In this document: piece by piece, positions 36,360 through 48,199 of the stretch | How the letters are laid out: each line of letters opens with the position of its first letter | Numbering within the stretch: the stretch's first letter is position 1 | Assembly: GCA_905221605.1 (NCBI GenBank) | Contig: CAJNDS010000664.1 | Location: forward strand, 1-64,000 | Length of the DNA stretch: 64,000 nt | Direction of reading: 5' to 3' | Source of the DNA: Symbiodinium natans | Lineage: Eukaryota > Sar > Dinophyceae > Suessiales > Symbiodiniaceae | The notes under the pieces: model-generated | What the model saw: only the letters and a program-made list of their open reading frames with translations | Told to the model about the DNA's origin: nothing | The model's database searches: none | Translations under genes and position numbers: made by a program

Positions 36360-36963
36360 GGCTGCTGGATTGCTATGAGGTTCAAAGGCCGCTGAATTGA
36401 GCCCGCACAAGCAAGCATGAAACGTGTATGTTGCTCACCTCTGCATGTTGCAACAGAATCATCAGCGTTGAAATTTTAAACTCTCTGAAGCATGCGGAAA
36501 GAGCCCCTTTGCACTTCGTAAACCCACCTCATCTTTGTACTGTTGCGGGGAGCACCAAGCTCTTGCCATCAAACCCGTCCCACCGGTAAACCCCCAGCGC
36601 CGGCTGCCAAGCCCTGCCTGCTGTGTGGTGTAGCGGCATGGATCGGGCATCACCTTCAAACGAAGCGCAGTGCGACACTGACCGATGGCTGCAAGCAGAG
36701 CCGGCTTCCTCACTCGGATCTGAACCTTTAGCCTTTGCCATGGCTACCGAGCACTCTGAAGTTATGATGACGCTCGAAGAGATCACTGCTTGAAGCCCAT
36801 GGCCTTTACAATTTCGAGCTGCCTACTGACGTAAGGCCTGTGTGCGATTTGCATCGCAAGACGCCACCGGGGCGAAGTCGAGGCAACGCATCGGCCTTCC
36901 AAGGCTTAAGAAAGAGAGCGAACCAATATGGGACACCTTTTCGAGCCTCCTAAAATGTCTAGT

Positions 36964-37070
36964 CTATATATATATATATATGGTTCAATGTCTGTGTATG
37001 TATATGCATATATACAGGTGTATATATATATATATGTATGTGGCCATATAATATATATATATATATACAT
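36964..37070. repeat. (TA)n microsatellites
   Basis: Three separate TATATA runs are spaced by ATGT/CATG words. The same TA-rich style recurs at 42745-42860, 45700-45860, 46265-46400 and 47070-47090. Confidence 0.9.
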
Positions 37071-40000
37071 CGTTGCGTGCAATGATTATGTGCAGACTAT
37101 ACATGTATCATAAACCCTATACAGACAGTACAGTTCAATACACCACAGCGTCATGCAATGTAATACAGTATCTGATAGTCGATAAATACGATTATGATTA
37201 TGAGCTACAACCCCTTTGTTCCCGAACTGGGCTGCCCCCGCAGAGCCACGGTCGACTGTCCACCGCAGAAGTCGTCGCAGGTCGTGAAGTTCTCATGAAG
37301 GCCTCATGTGGGGACGTGGAGGGGGGAGTGAGGGAGCAGGATTCTGATGGAATGAGCACGACTGTGTCTTTCTGCGGGACAAGACGAGTAGACGAGGCAT
37401 CATAAGGCGCCGCCACGAATTACCAGCGTAGCTGCTAGCTCCGCTACAATCGCGACACTGTTTCTGCCTTTACCCAAGGTCCCAGCCCAATTTGATGGCG
37501 CACACATCGCTCGGCCATGCAGACCTGTCCAGCAGGACATGCTGCAAGAAGCGTCATAGCATCTGCATGGGAAGGTGCTGCGGGCGTTGCTGCTCAGGAT
37601 TGTCCAACAAAGTAAGTTGGGAAGATCATGTGTTCTATTCTGTGAACCGCCCTGCCAGACTATGCTCCGCAAAGAAACCAAGGTGCTGGCTGTTCACAGA
37701 TCGTTTCGTTTCCAGATGTCGACACATGCCGACACGGGCTGGAGTTTGCCTGCTGCACATTCTGAGTTGTGCAGACCGACGTCGTTCCAGAAACAATCCT
37801 AGACGTGCTGAGGTGCACACTGTCTGGTCCAACCTAGGCGAAAACATCTGTGTGTGTGTGTGTGTTGCAAAGATGGCATGTCGTGAGACACTTTAGACAC
37901 AACGGCGCCAAGCGTCGTCAAGGCTGTAGAGGTCGCAAGCACAGCAGAGGAGGAGCTGCTCGACCTGCTTCGGACTATGTTGCTCGAACACTCCGACAAA
38001 AGTAGCGCAAAGAAGTCATTACCGTCAGTGTGGAGCTTCACCATGTTACGCTATTCTCCTGACCCTGCCCACGCCCGGGTGCCCTCCTCCTACCACCTCA
38101 GCGCCTACTTTGGAATGAACTCCGGAGTGACACCCTCAGGTGATCATTGCTGTGCCCACCCATATCATCCCAGGACCGCGTATACCCCCGGATGATCCCC
38201 AGCATCACACAGTTTGCAACTTGTCGTTTTTCGTCCACTGCTTGCGTTGGCGCTCATGCATCGGTTCATACATATATATATATATACATATACATATAAT
38301 GATATGAAAATAGGGTTTGGGTTCAAGCGCTGAGTTCTTACTTGTTTTGGTTCGCTGTGAGGCCCGGGCACGGGCACCCCGGCCGGCCAGGCGGCCGCCA
38401 GGAACACCGCATACCCTACGCTGCCGCTGGCCTGGTCGTGGCTTGCAGAGTTGTGGGCTTTTCTGGATTCGTTTAGGGTTTTGCGCGTCTCAACTTCGGG
38501 TGCGAGTACGATTGGGTTACAACACAAACGTGGGAGATTTTCGGGGGTGAGGAGTACAACAGCATGTCACTCTTCTCCTCTACGGGTTCAGAGGGAGCAC
38601 AAGTTGCAAGTCAGCAAGGTGTCATATGGGCAGGTCCCCACACTGTGCCTCCTTTGGAGTGAAATGGTTCTAATTTAAAACGGAGATGTGGAGCACTGCC
38701 CATATGGTCGGGCGGAGTGCGGCGCGGACCTCTATGACTGCCTGGGTTGCGTCCTCGGCGCTGAAGCCCTCAGAGCAGGAGGAGGAGGTCATGGTTGAAA
38801 GTCTCTCCAAAACCATTTTGTTCTAGATTCTAGATTCTAGATCCCATTCAGGAGGGAGGCAGTGACCCTGACTGAACTCACAACAGGCAGGACTCACTCA
38901 TGCTCCTTGCACAAAGCATGCCCAGTCCGCGACGGCATAGGCTGCAGCCTGAGTTGGCGGGTAACTTTAAGTACCTGAAGGGTGAACACCACTACCCTTC
39001 AACTTAACCGACTTAACCCAATCAACCCCAAAACCCAGGAACCTTCAAGTAGTGCGCCGTGCTTGCGGAGGAAGCCTGGAACGGATGAGGAGAGAACGAA
39101 TTGCGTTGCGGAAGCCAGCGTTGCGATGTCAGAAGCACCTGCGGTCACGGCAAGGCGGTGATAGTATCATATGGTATCATGATTTGCCTGACCTGAACCG
39201 GCCAAAGCCAACGTGTCAGAAAGTCGAGTAGCGGACCTGTCACATTGAGGACAGCCTGCTCGACCTGCGGGCAAGACAACCCCGATCTTGACGTCCCCAA
39301 AAACCCTGCTGAAATCCCAGACATCTCCAAGCAGCACTTGACCCTGAACCCTAAACCCTAAACCCTAAACATCCCTAAACCCCAAAGCGTGGCAACCTTC
39401 TGGGCCAACTCGGAGATGCTGGCGTTGCCAGCCTCCTGCATCTGGCACAGGGCAAGGGGCAGGTGAAGGACTCCGACTACGGCGCGTCTGTTGTGTTGCG
39501 GGTCTTCAGAAGGCTGCATTTCTCCACCGCCCCTTGACTGAAAACCTGAAAAACCCTCCACTTGTTACCCCAATAAGCTCAAACCATCACAAACCTCACC
39601 TCTGTGAAGGATCCAGAAGACGAACTTCACAGGCTGCCTTGAGAGCCCTCCAGGCGGAGAGGCCGGCGCTGGGCGTGACTGGCAGGTACTGGGAGCCTGG
39701 GCTCGAATCATCTCAACTTGCGAAGGTCATACGCGGACTTTGTTGCAGAAGTCGGGGTTAGACGGTTTTAGACCTTAGACTGTCTTCCTTCGGAAAAAGC
39801 TCATGTCGTGAAGAGCTGCTGAATACAGGTCCCGAGAAACAAAGAAACATGCATAAAGAAAAATAAGCAAGTAAATAAATAAATAAATATATATATATAA
39901 CATTGCCCTACACGTAAGGCTCGGCAACTTAATACCCATAATAATCATCGCAAAGCCCCCATCCCCGAAAGGACCACAACCTTATCGGGAACCTGCCATA

Positions 40001-40571
40001 GGCCACGTGAAGCGTGGTGGTCCTGAAGCCGGAGCGATCTTTTAAGACCTTGCCTTGGGTTTTCGTCCGTTGCCCTTCTGAATTTCACTGATTCTGTTGT
40101 GCCGGTGCTTGTGGGCTGCTCCGGCAATCCGAGTGGCCGTGGGACCGGCCTCCGAAAGGCTGGGTTCATCCGGTTGGCTGATTTCCATCTCAAGATGACA
40201 AATAAGCTGGGTCCAAAGATGCAGGCAGGGGGCCGTCGGGCATCCAGTTCGAGCCAATCAAGCTTCAACAGAAGCACCGCTCTCTTGCCTCCTTGACCTC
40301 ATCCTCTCTCTCGCTCTCGCTCATGCCAAGCTTCGGGCCGGTTGCCCAAAGTGTCGCAGCCTCCTGCTTCACTGGGACAACTAAACTCAGATAATGCTGG
40401 CGAGTCCGTCTCGCCCATAAAGTCTTTGCTACTTGTATTGTTTGCAGAGTGTGCATCACAGCAATCGATGGGTAGAACGTACCATGAGGGTGTCCTCGCT
40501 TCTCGAGCGAGCACGGCTGACCTCGGATTGTTGGACCACAGCCAGCATCCCAGCTTTGAGAGATACATGGG

Positions 40572-40660
40572 CATCTACGAAAATGGGGGACCCCCAAAAT
40601 ATGGTAGGATTCTCTTATCATAAGGACCCCATTAGGGTACCCCTAATTTAGGAAACCCCC
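40572..40660. mobile_element. Family A short inverted-repeat element (copy 5)
   Basis: The left arm TCTACGAAAATGGGGGACCC faces the right arm GGGTACCCCTAATTTAGGAA. The core GTAGGATTCTCTTATCATAA is nearly the same as at 19309. Confidence 0.8.
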
Positions 40661-40822
40661 GTGTATGAAGGCACATGAACCCGAGGCGCTGCCTGAAGCC
40701 CGCCTGAGGTTGAGGACGCGACGGCAGCTTGGACTGAAGCAGCTTGGGCGATGGGACTGTCTGCAGCCTCACGCAACGCAGAGTGATCATTTGGCTTCTT
40801 GATGGCTCAAACCTGCTGTAGG

Positions 40823-40938
40823 TTGGGATGTCCCTGATGTTCCCCCCTTATCATATACCAACAGTCCTTAACAGGGACTCTAATGGGGGTACTGTAATCC
40901 GTATTAAGGACAGTTGGTATAAGGGGGGACATCCCAAG
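40823..40938. mobile_element. Family B inverted-repeat element with 8-bp TSD (copy 2)
   Basis: The right arm (TTAAGGACAGTTGGTATAAG then GGGGGACATCCCAA) is nearly the reverse complement of the left arm, which carries a 10-bp insertion. Both ends are flanked by the identical 8-mer GCTGTAGG, a clear target-site duplication. The length is about 116 bp and there is no ORF. An 8-bp duplication fits hAT-like and some other DNA transposons, so an autonomous partner elsewhere in the genome is likely. Confidence 0.92.
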
Positions 40939-41252
40939 CTGTAGGCTCTGTCAGGGAAATCAAGCAGTCGCAGGTCATTTTCGCCGCAACCGGAAACAGC
41001 GAACTCGAATTGAAGTTGGAAAAGAGCTCCCAAGTTGAAACACGTCAATGCAAGAAACAAGTGTTGAGCAGAGCCGCCCCACACAAGTGCGAACCTGAAT
41101 TATTTCAGATTAGTTCCATCTACCGGCAATGTGCTGGTGAACACGTGCTTTGTACACGAGGACAATGAAAACTTCAAAGCAGATTCACCGAATGCAGGTG
41201 ACTTCCGCACATGCAGACTCTGTCGTTTCAAAAAAAAGCTGGCAGCTGGCAC

Positions 41253-42509
41253 TCAAACAAAAACTCTCGTCATGCTTCCTGCCCTGGCAGGCCATAGCTT
41301 CTCCTGGAGGACAACGGCCGCAGCACCAAGTCGCGGGTTGCTCCGGTACACGGTAACTTCGCCAGCCCGAAGATCGAAGGCGACGGTGAAGAGCGTGTCC
41401 TCCTTTGTGGCATCGTTGCGGCGGAAGATGGGGTACTTGCTGTCGCTGGTGTCACCCAACATGTTCAAAGCCTCTGCCATGCTGCGCGGCTTTGGCTTCG
41501 CAGCTTCGAATGTCGCCCGCCGGTGCTTGCTACTGGTCAAGAAGGACGTCGACTGCGGGATGTGCGTCATGCGGAGGTACTCGTTGGCATGGAAAGTGGT
41601 GCCACTCGTCCGATTCACCGTCAATACATTCGACTGGCCGCCCGGAGCCGTCTCCGCTGTCAGCAGCTCGGAGCCATCGGAAGCAACAGCACCAACAACT
41701 CCAACATTCAGGTTCTGCCCCAATGCCAGATCGCTTGGCGAGGCCAGCGACACGGCCTCCTGAGGCGACCGGGACCGTTCGAGCACGTCACGACACACGA
41801 ACGCCACGGCAACACCGCCACCGTGCCTCAACTCGGAAGGGTACAACACATTCCACGTCATGGCCACCCCATGGCTGTTCCAACCCGGTGCCCAACCTGG
41901 GAGGACACCAGGGTAGGTGAACGACACGTACGACACGCTTTCTTTCGCAGAAGTGGAGCGCCAGGTTTGCCGGACAAGATACATCTTGTTGAAGAAGAGG
42001 CTGTCGTAGTCCTCGTTGTGCGCGAAGCCTGCCACACCCTCTCGAACAACCATCACGTCCGTGCAAGCGTCAGGAACTCTGGAGACTGACGCGCTGGCAA
42101 GTGCGGTCTCCACCTCCTGGCGAATGTTGGCGAGCAGTATGAAGTCCCGCGGTTGCCCGCTGCCCTCCGCGATGCCATGCACTTCCTGCATCAGAAGTGG
42201 GTATCGCCTAGCGTTGATGTCGGCCAACATCTTGAACATCCTTGCACCCGTGCTGTTTGCGGGCGCAATCTCTTGATAAAGCTTCTGAAGTGTGATGTCA
42301 GAGCTGAATGCCTCGCCAATCAGCTCGGCGAAATGGGCGCCGAGCTGTTTCCCACAATCGAAATGCCCCTCCAAAGTGTTCGGGCAATCGAACGCAGCTT
42401 CAGGAAACGGTTTTGGCACCACATCACCCTGCACCTCAGAAGTGTGGCCGCCCACACCCCAGACTGTGGCAGCAAGGCAGACCACTCGCCTTAGACACCA
42501 TGATGCCAT
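41253..42509 (-). CDS. Secreted C45/AAT-type N-terminal-nucleophile amidohydrolase
   Basis: An uninterrupted 418-codon ORF begins with a signal peptide (MASWCLRRVVCLAATVWG). It has the hallmarks of the acyl-CoA:6-aminopenicillanate acyltransferase / Drosophila Tan family (peptidase C45, Pfam AAT). Cys149 in the DACTDV context would become the N-terminal nucleophile after autocleavage. It is followed by the conserved AHNEDYD block (residues 163-169), and later PGVLPGWAPGWNSHGVAMTWN forms the expected core strands. The length fits the family. Such enzymes hydrolyse or transfer amide-linked acyl or beta-alanyl groups; the substrate here is unknown. Unlike its neighbours the gene has no intron, which suggests retroposition from mRNA, although no spliced-leader relic is visible upstream. 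A CCCTAAA tract begins about 65 bp upstream of the start codon. Location is predicted to be secretory or vacuolar. Confidence 0.9.
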   Translation of the reverse strand: MASWCLRRVVCLAATVWGVGGHTSEVQGDVVPKPFPEAAFDCPNTLEGHFDCGKQLGAHFAELIGEAFSSDITLQKLYQEIAPANSTGARMFKMLADINARRYPLLMQEVHGIAEGSGQPRDFILLANIRQEVETALASASVSRVPDACTDVMVVREGVAGFAHNEDYDSLFFNKMYLVRQTWRSTSAKESVSYVSFTYPGVLPGWAPGWNSHGVAMTWNVLYPSELRHGGGVAVAFVCRDVLERSRSPQEAVSLASPSDLALGQNLNVGVVGAVASDGSELLTAETAPGGQSNVLTVNRTSGTTFHANEYLRMTHIPQSTSFLTSSKHRRATFEAAKPKPRSMAEALNMLGDTSDSKYPIFRRNDATKEDTLFTVAFDLRAGEVTVYRSNPRLGAAAVVLQEKLWPARAGSMTRVFV

Positions 42510-42575
42510 GTCGTGGAATCAAGTGAAAGACCAACCAAAAAACACCGGAGCACCCGATGATCTCATGGTCACAAA

Positions 42576-42628
42576 CCCTAAACCCTAAACCCTAAAGACC
42601 CTAAAGGCCCTAAAACCCTAAACCCTAA
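42576..42628 (-). repeat. CCCTAAA tract upstream of the C45/AAT gene
   Basis: Short CCCTAAA runs are mixed with CCCTAAAG and CCCTAAAAC words, about 65 bp upstream of the start codon. Confidence 0.9.
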
Positions 42629-42629
42629 T

Positions 42630-43620
42630 TTTGCCGCTGAAAGGCGCGGCCCGAGCCATCCCAGGTCCTTGCGCGTGCCGAGCCTGGATCGGCTCCATCG
42701 CGCGCTGAGTGGGCCGGCAGTGTCTGAAAGCTGCCAGACAGTCTAGATTATTTATATGTATATGAATATATATATATACACATATATATATATGTGCGTA
42801 TATATATATATATATGTATGCATGCATGTGTATATATGTGTATTTTCATCTATATATTATATACATCTATGTCTATATTTTTAGATCTTCTTATATTTAC
42901 ACTCATATCTATATCAGTTAGATCACAGGAAACAACTGTCTCTAGACTCTAGGCTCTAGACAATGTGTGCAGACTTGACCATGTGGCATGCTACTCAGCT
43001 GCTTTGTGGCCGATATCCCAGTAGTGCTGCAACCCCGCGGCATACGAGGGCGTGCGTCAGTTTCCTGCACTCAAGTTGCATCGGGCCTCACCAGTTGCCA
43101 ATGCGGCCTGGTCAGGGCCAACAACAAATCAGATACCAGATTTGCAGCGAGAGAAGTCGCGGCACGTGCAAGCTCGACCGGACTTTGCTGTGCCAGATAT
43201 TGCTGTGGCAGTTCCCTTCAAAAGCCCTGCCTGGCCCAGCACCATGGAGGTCTGGTTGAGGGATGCCCCAAGTGCGAGTTGCAGTGCTCCGACCTTCGTT
43301 TCGCGGGGGTTCTTGGATTAGGGGTAGGATGAGAAGTCCAGAACGCAAGAGCCTCTGAGGACAAGACCAGCTCCCACAGCTCAGCTCCCACGCATACCGC
43401 CAAGGGCGACAGCAGCGCCCTGGCACGGACATCGCAGGCACAGGCAGTCTGGACAGAGGGATACGTAGCGCCGCGCCCCCCGGCGGGCTGCAATATGAAC
43501 CGTTTCCCCGCAGCGCTCTTAAACTTTGAGAAACTGAGAGGCAGGACGTCGAGTACTCGACATCATTGCCAGCAGTTGCGGAGAGCAGGGCCTTGAGCCA
43601 GCTGTAGAATCAACATGAGT
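42630..43620. other. No confident gene; TA-rich repeat
   Basis: A TATA-rich microsatellite fills 42745-42860. The remainder has no motif-bearing frame. Confidence 0.5.
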
Positions 43621-43715
43621 GGTTATCCAAATTACGATCCCTTTTCGGGTACCCTATAACTATTAGGTGCCGAATTACAATGGGGATCCAAAAAAGGACC
43701 GTAATTTTGACAACC
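43621..43715. mobile_element. Family D inverted-repeat element
   Basis: The left arm GGTTATCCAAATTACGATCC pairs with the right arm GGACCGTAATTTTGACAACC with three mismatches. It is about 95 bp and non-coding. No duplication is evident. Confidence 0.8.
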
Positions 43716-43799
43716 ACCCACATAGTGGTCCTGTGTGGTCCCTCCCCCCAGCAAACATACCGGGGGCTTGGCAGCAGCCAGCGGCGTGGTTAGGTCACC

Positions 43800-45120
43800 C
43801 TCCCAGGAGAAGCGCTCCAAAAATGCCGCAAACGCCAAACCTCGCGCGACGCACGTGGGTGGGACACACAGCAAGGCGCACCAGAGAGGCATAGAGCACA
43901 GGGCGCACCTGAAATCGGACGACGTGTTGCTGGCATATGCCTCTGGGGGCGCGGCTCACCCGCTGCATCTCTGTGGCGTTCAGGGCTCCTCGGAACTGCA
44001 TCGTGTGCAAAGACGCTCAAGTCGCTGAAGCACTGCAAGCCTACGCTGAGGATTCCACGAATTCAACTGAGGCGGCAGCCGGTGATGGGGGCCACTTCAG
44101 AGCTGAAGGACTCTGGGGTGTTGGCGGACTGCAAGGCAGGACACTGTGTTAGGATGGCAACGGATGACATTCCTCTTCTGCCCGTACGACACGCTTCAGT
44201 CTGAACACTGGCTCGAAGCTCTATGAAGCTCTGATTCCCCAACACGGAGCTTATGGCTGCAGAGTCCTCTGAGATGGTCTGTAGCACTTGGCTGTACGCG
44301 GCCTTGGTGTAAGCTTGCTGAACTTGCTGTAGGATGTTCATGTTCTACGCCCCACGGGCGAAGAAGAAAACATCCCTCTACATAACTCGTTGCAGAGCAA
44401 CGCTTTTGCAGAAGCCTGCCGAGGGTTACCGCAAGACGCATCAAGCTTTGAAACACCATGCCAACGGTCTTCGTGTGGGGCACCAACAGACACCCAGTAG
44501 CCACACACACCACCAATATTCAGAAGGAAGAATGTTATATACACTCGCCAAAACACACTGATTCAGACCCTACCTCACGTGTGTGTGTCCGTCCGTCCGT
44601 CTGTCCGTCTGTCTGCGTCTTTGTCTCCCTGGCTCCTGTGTCTGTCCGTCTCCTTCTGTCTCTGTCTGTCTCCGTCTGTCTGCGTCTGTCTGCGTCTGTC
44701 TGCGTCTCTCTGTGTCGGTCTGCCTATCTCTGTCTTGTCTGTCAGCGTCTATCTGTGTCTGTCTGTGTCTCTCTCTGTGTCTGCCTGCTTGCCTGTCTCT
44801 GGGCAGCCGAGCCATGTCAAGGCCTGCCGCCAATGCCTGGGATGCGGCACGCGCAATCGCAAATGGGAGTCACATGGAATCTCGGTTGAGATGCAGTTTC
44901 GGATTGAGCCAAGATGCTCCTGCACGTGCGGCCTCCATGGCAGTCAAATCGAAGGAGACGGCAATGGCCTGCAAGGAGGGCGTTTGCTGCATCTCCACAA
45001 CACGCACAGCAACGTCCAGTTCATGATGAACGCGATGTGCCTCAAGCCTCAAAATAAGCCTCGCTGAGTCAGAACGAGCGAAAGCGTGAAACCTTTGAAG
45101 CCAGGAATCCACAACGATCC
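43800..45120 (-). CDS. Unassigned gene: candidate exons
   Basis: Several minus-strand stretches look coding but match no family I know. Near 45080-44880: [20 protein letters not shown] then [17 protein letters not shown]. Near 44335-44170: [19 protein letters not shown] then [20 protein letters not shown], amphipathic and helical. Near 43990-43945: [12 protein letters not shown] between an AG acceptor and a GT donor. Near 43845-43800: [14 protein letters not shown]. They share the strand of the known genes. A TGTC-rich repeat separates the first two. Treat this as a guess at one gene, not a model. Confidence 0.35.
44580..44795. repeat. (TGTC)n-rich microsatellite
   Basis: TGTC/CGTC/TGTG words repeat for about 215 bp. 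The VCVRPSV-like frames across it are repeat translations. Confidence 0.95.
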
Positions 45121-46531
45121 ACACAACTTGCCTGTGCGACAATGCAGCGCTTGGACGCCTGGCAGCTCAGTTGCATGCGTATCAACCCCATTCATCCCAC
45201 ACCATCTACATACGAGTACATTCATATGCCGTATCCACACAAGCCCAGGAAAAAACCACAAAAGAGGAAAATAGATGTCACAGAACGAGCCTCCAAACTG
45301 GGCAAGGCTGCTGCCACTGCATCCGCTGCAGAGGTCGGACCTCCAATATGCTCCCCTTTATCCCCTTTTTCTTTCTTTTCGTCTTATCAGAGCAGGTCTC
45401 ACAAAAAATAACGACATCAAACACGAAGTCGCCATCAAGAATGTTGCGTCGTGGTTAGGAGCAGTTGGCCTTGCCGAGTGCTTTTGCTGAGTTCCAAGGG
45501 TTCACTTGCCTGCGCTTCGGCTTTGGGTTGGCTTTGTTCTAAAGCAACAGAAAAGTCAGAAACCACGAAGTCAGCAAGTATGTATGCGTCGTTGTTCTTG
45601 TGTGTTTTTCACTTCTGCCGTTTTTTTTCATATCTTTGTTTTCTCCGTTCTTTCCGTCTCTCGCTCGTTCTTACTCTATTTTTCTTTCTCTCTCTATCTT
45701 CATAACATATCTCTATATATATACACATAAATATTATGCATAGATATATACATAGAGATATATGTCTGTGTACATATACATATTTATATATTTATATTGT
45801 TGTTGCTTTATATTTATATTGAAATCAATATTCATATCTATATTTATATTTCACAATTCGGCATCCAAATATTACAGAGGGGGGAGGGGCCAGGAACAAG
45901 CAACGGCAATAGCAGTAGCACCAGTAACAGAGTCCTAGTAACACAATATAGCCGACGCAACAATGTGTAGCCGTACTGTGCTGCTGAGCTAGGGAAGCTG
46001 AAGGCCAGGCCATGAGGACAACAAGCCTAGAAAGCCGAAAGGCTCTGTCTCTCCATCTTGCTGTCCTTCTTTCTTTCTGTGATTTAGAAGGGGAACTCCT
46101 CTTTAGATGTTCTTGATGGTGGTTTAACTTGTTTTGATGGGCGGCTTTGTTTTGATTGTGATTGCTTTTTGTTTCTGCTGCCAGTCCCCCACGCAACGGC
46201 GAGGCGGCACTGCGCCGCCTTACTCTCAGCTAGTACCTTCCTTTGCCTTGTATACAATATGTTAAGTATATATATATATTATACTTATCCATTATTCATA
46301 TGTATATTTCCTTTTGTTGTCGGAACGTCTTTGTTTTCTTCTTAAAGGTATATTTCTAGTTTATGATTTTCCTATATATCTGTATATATATATATAATCT
46401 GTTGATAGTATCGAGTTTTTGTTTATCTATTATATCTTAATACTGTATATTGCATACTATTTTTATACTACACACACGTTCCGACAGTGAGCATTCTTCC
46501 CCCCAGGCTCCGGCTTCGGCTGGGAACCGGC

Positions 46532-46752
46532 ACCTAGGCAGGGTTTGGGGTCTAGGGTTTAGGGTTGAGGGTTGAGGGTTGAGGGTTAAGGGTTAAGGGT
46601 GAAGGGTTAAGGGTTAAGGGTTAAGGGTTAAGGGTTAAGGGTTAAGGGTTAAGGTTTAAGGGTTAAGGGTTAAGGGTTAAGGGTTAAGGGTTAAGGGTTA
46701 AGGGTTAAGGGTTAAGGGTTAAGGGTTAAGGGTTAAGGGTTAAGGGTTAAGG
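46532..46752 (+). repeat. TTAAGGG variant array
   Basis: It starts with TTTAGGG and TTGAGGG units, then switches to about 24 copies of TTAAGGG, a one-base variant homogenised over about 160 bp. This is the largest single-variant 7-mer array in the window. Confidence 0.95.
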
Positions 46753-46873
46753 GGAGGGGGGGGGCGGTAATCTGCGGTAACAGGAGTAATAGGGACTCAT
46801 AAGTAGGGAAGAACAAGGGAACTCTCTGGGCTCTTGTAGCTCCGCCCTGGCATACCGTATGGCACTCAGCCCA

Positions 46874-46937
46874 AACAACCCTAAACCCTAAACCCTAAAC
46901 CCTCAACCCTCAACCCTAAACCCTACACCCTAAACCA
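46874..46937 (-). repeat. CCCTAAA telomere-like array
   Basis: About 9 units. With the array ending at 46752 it forms the opposite, G-rich-then-C-rich order, with a 120-bp spacer. Confidence 0.95.
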
Positions 46938-48199
46938 ACCTTTTTTCAGCAGGAAAACCTTCGTCCCGCCGCTAGCCAATGGCCACCCTTCGGGTGCCAG
47001 ACTCAGCCTCCAGCTGTGCCAGATGAGGAAGTGCAACATACCATTATTATCCAGAATAGTAAGGTTCCTGATAATATATATATATATACAACATTAAAAC
47101 AAAATTCATAATAGCAATAATAATTATATTCATAAGTTTAACCACAAACCTTGGATCTATCTATTTCAACCTCTACTGAGCGAAAACGGGTTGCACAGCT
47201 GGCGACCAGATTCCGGCTTCTCTGCCCATGGGAGAATGGGCTTTGAAGCTTGCGCTATCGCTGATATAGTGCATAAATTGGCAGCTGCTGGCGCAAACAA
47301 GAGAACACCAGGCTGCATGGCGCGATCTGCAGTATTGGAGCAAAGCAGCATCTGGATACAACCCAGTTTGCTCTCCTCCACCTGATCTTTGTACATATCC
47401 TTATCGTGTTTGCCAAGGCCGCAGATCTGCGCGTTCGTTCTACGAGGACTGCGCCCGCGTTAACCTCGGATTTGCGCGATTCGCCCTTGCTCACAAGAAC
47501 CCACATAAGGTGCAAACGGCAAGGCAGCCGGGCCAGCCCCGAAAACAGAAGGCATGACTCAATGCCTTCGACCGACGGAGGGCTACTGGGGAGTTTTCTG
47601 CGTTAAAAGCCAAGCTGCTAATGCCGATAAAGCCGTCTCCCCGCATCCCTTGAGGAGTCGAGGGTGCCTGCTCAACACTCCGCTACCAACAGCGCATGCG
47701 GTGCAGCGGGATGCCCTTAAGCACATGACACATGCAGCAGCTGGCCTAGTCTTCCAGGTACTCACCTGCGCCAGCTATTTCATTGCTTCGTGGCTTCCGG
47801 CTTTCGTTGAGAAGGAGCGTTCCTTTGCAAACTCCTAGAGCCACCCAACAACTTGGAAACAAAGCGCCTGGCGCCAGTTTCTTTTGCACAATGGTCAGCA
47901 CTCTCTCCACATGTCTGGTCAGCAGCCGAATCCTCAGGCAGATACGCCACCCTAACGTGCAACCACAAAGCGATACGGACATTATGATATTTGTGTGTAA
48001 CGTTGTCATTATCTTGATGGCTGTTGAGAATTTGAACTGTTCATCATTGACAAGTTTCTTGGAGCAAGACGATTATACGGTCAACATGGTGCACCAGGAC
48101 TAGGACGTGACGAAAGTAAGACAAAATACACGATTGCCTATACGGTCTGATAAAAAACACATTACGCAGCCCTCCCGGGCCATCCCGGGCTCCAGGCTT

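Larger units (their letters stand above)
36360..41252. other. Intergenic; no confident gene
   Basis: TA-rich microsatellites (36964-37070, 38270-38300, 39880-39900), a CCCTAAA tract at 39340-39388 and two inverted-repeat elements. The many short overlapping frames have no recognisable motif. Confidence 0.5.
45150..48179. other. No confident gene
   Basis: Dominated by T-rich and TA-rich DNA (45600-46480), then telomere-like arrays. Overlapping frames at 47170-47840 lack motifs. Confidence 0.5.

Noticed and set aside
36842-37113. Tyr/Ile-rich plus-strand frames
   Set aside because: Translations of TA microsatellites.
44579-45067. Cys/Ser/Val-rich plus-strand frames resembling membrane proteins
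   Set aside because: They come from the TGTC microsatellite.
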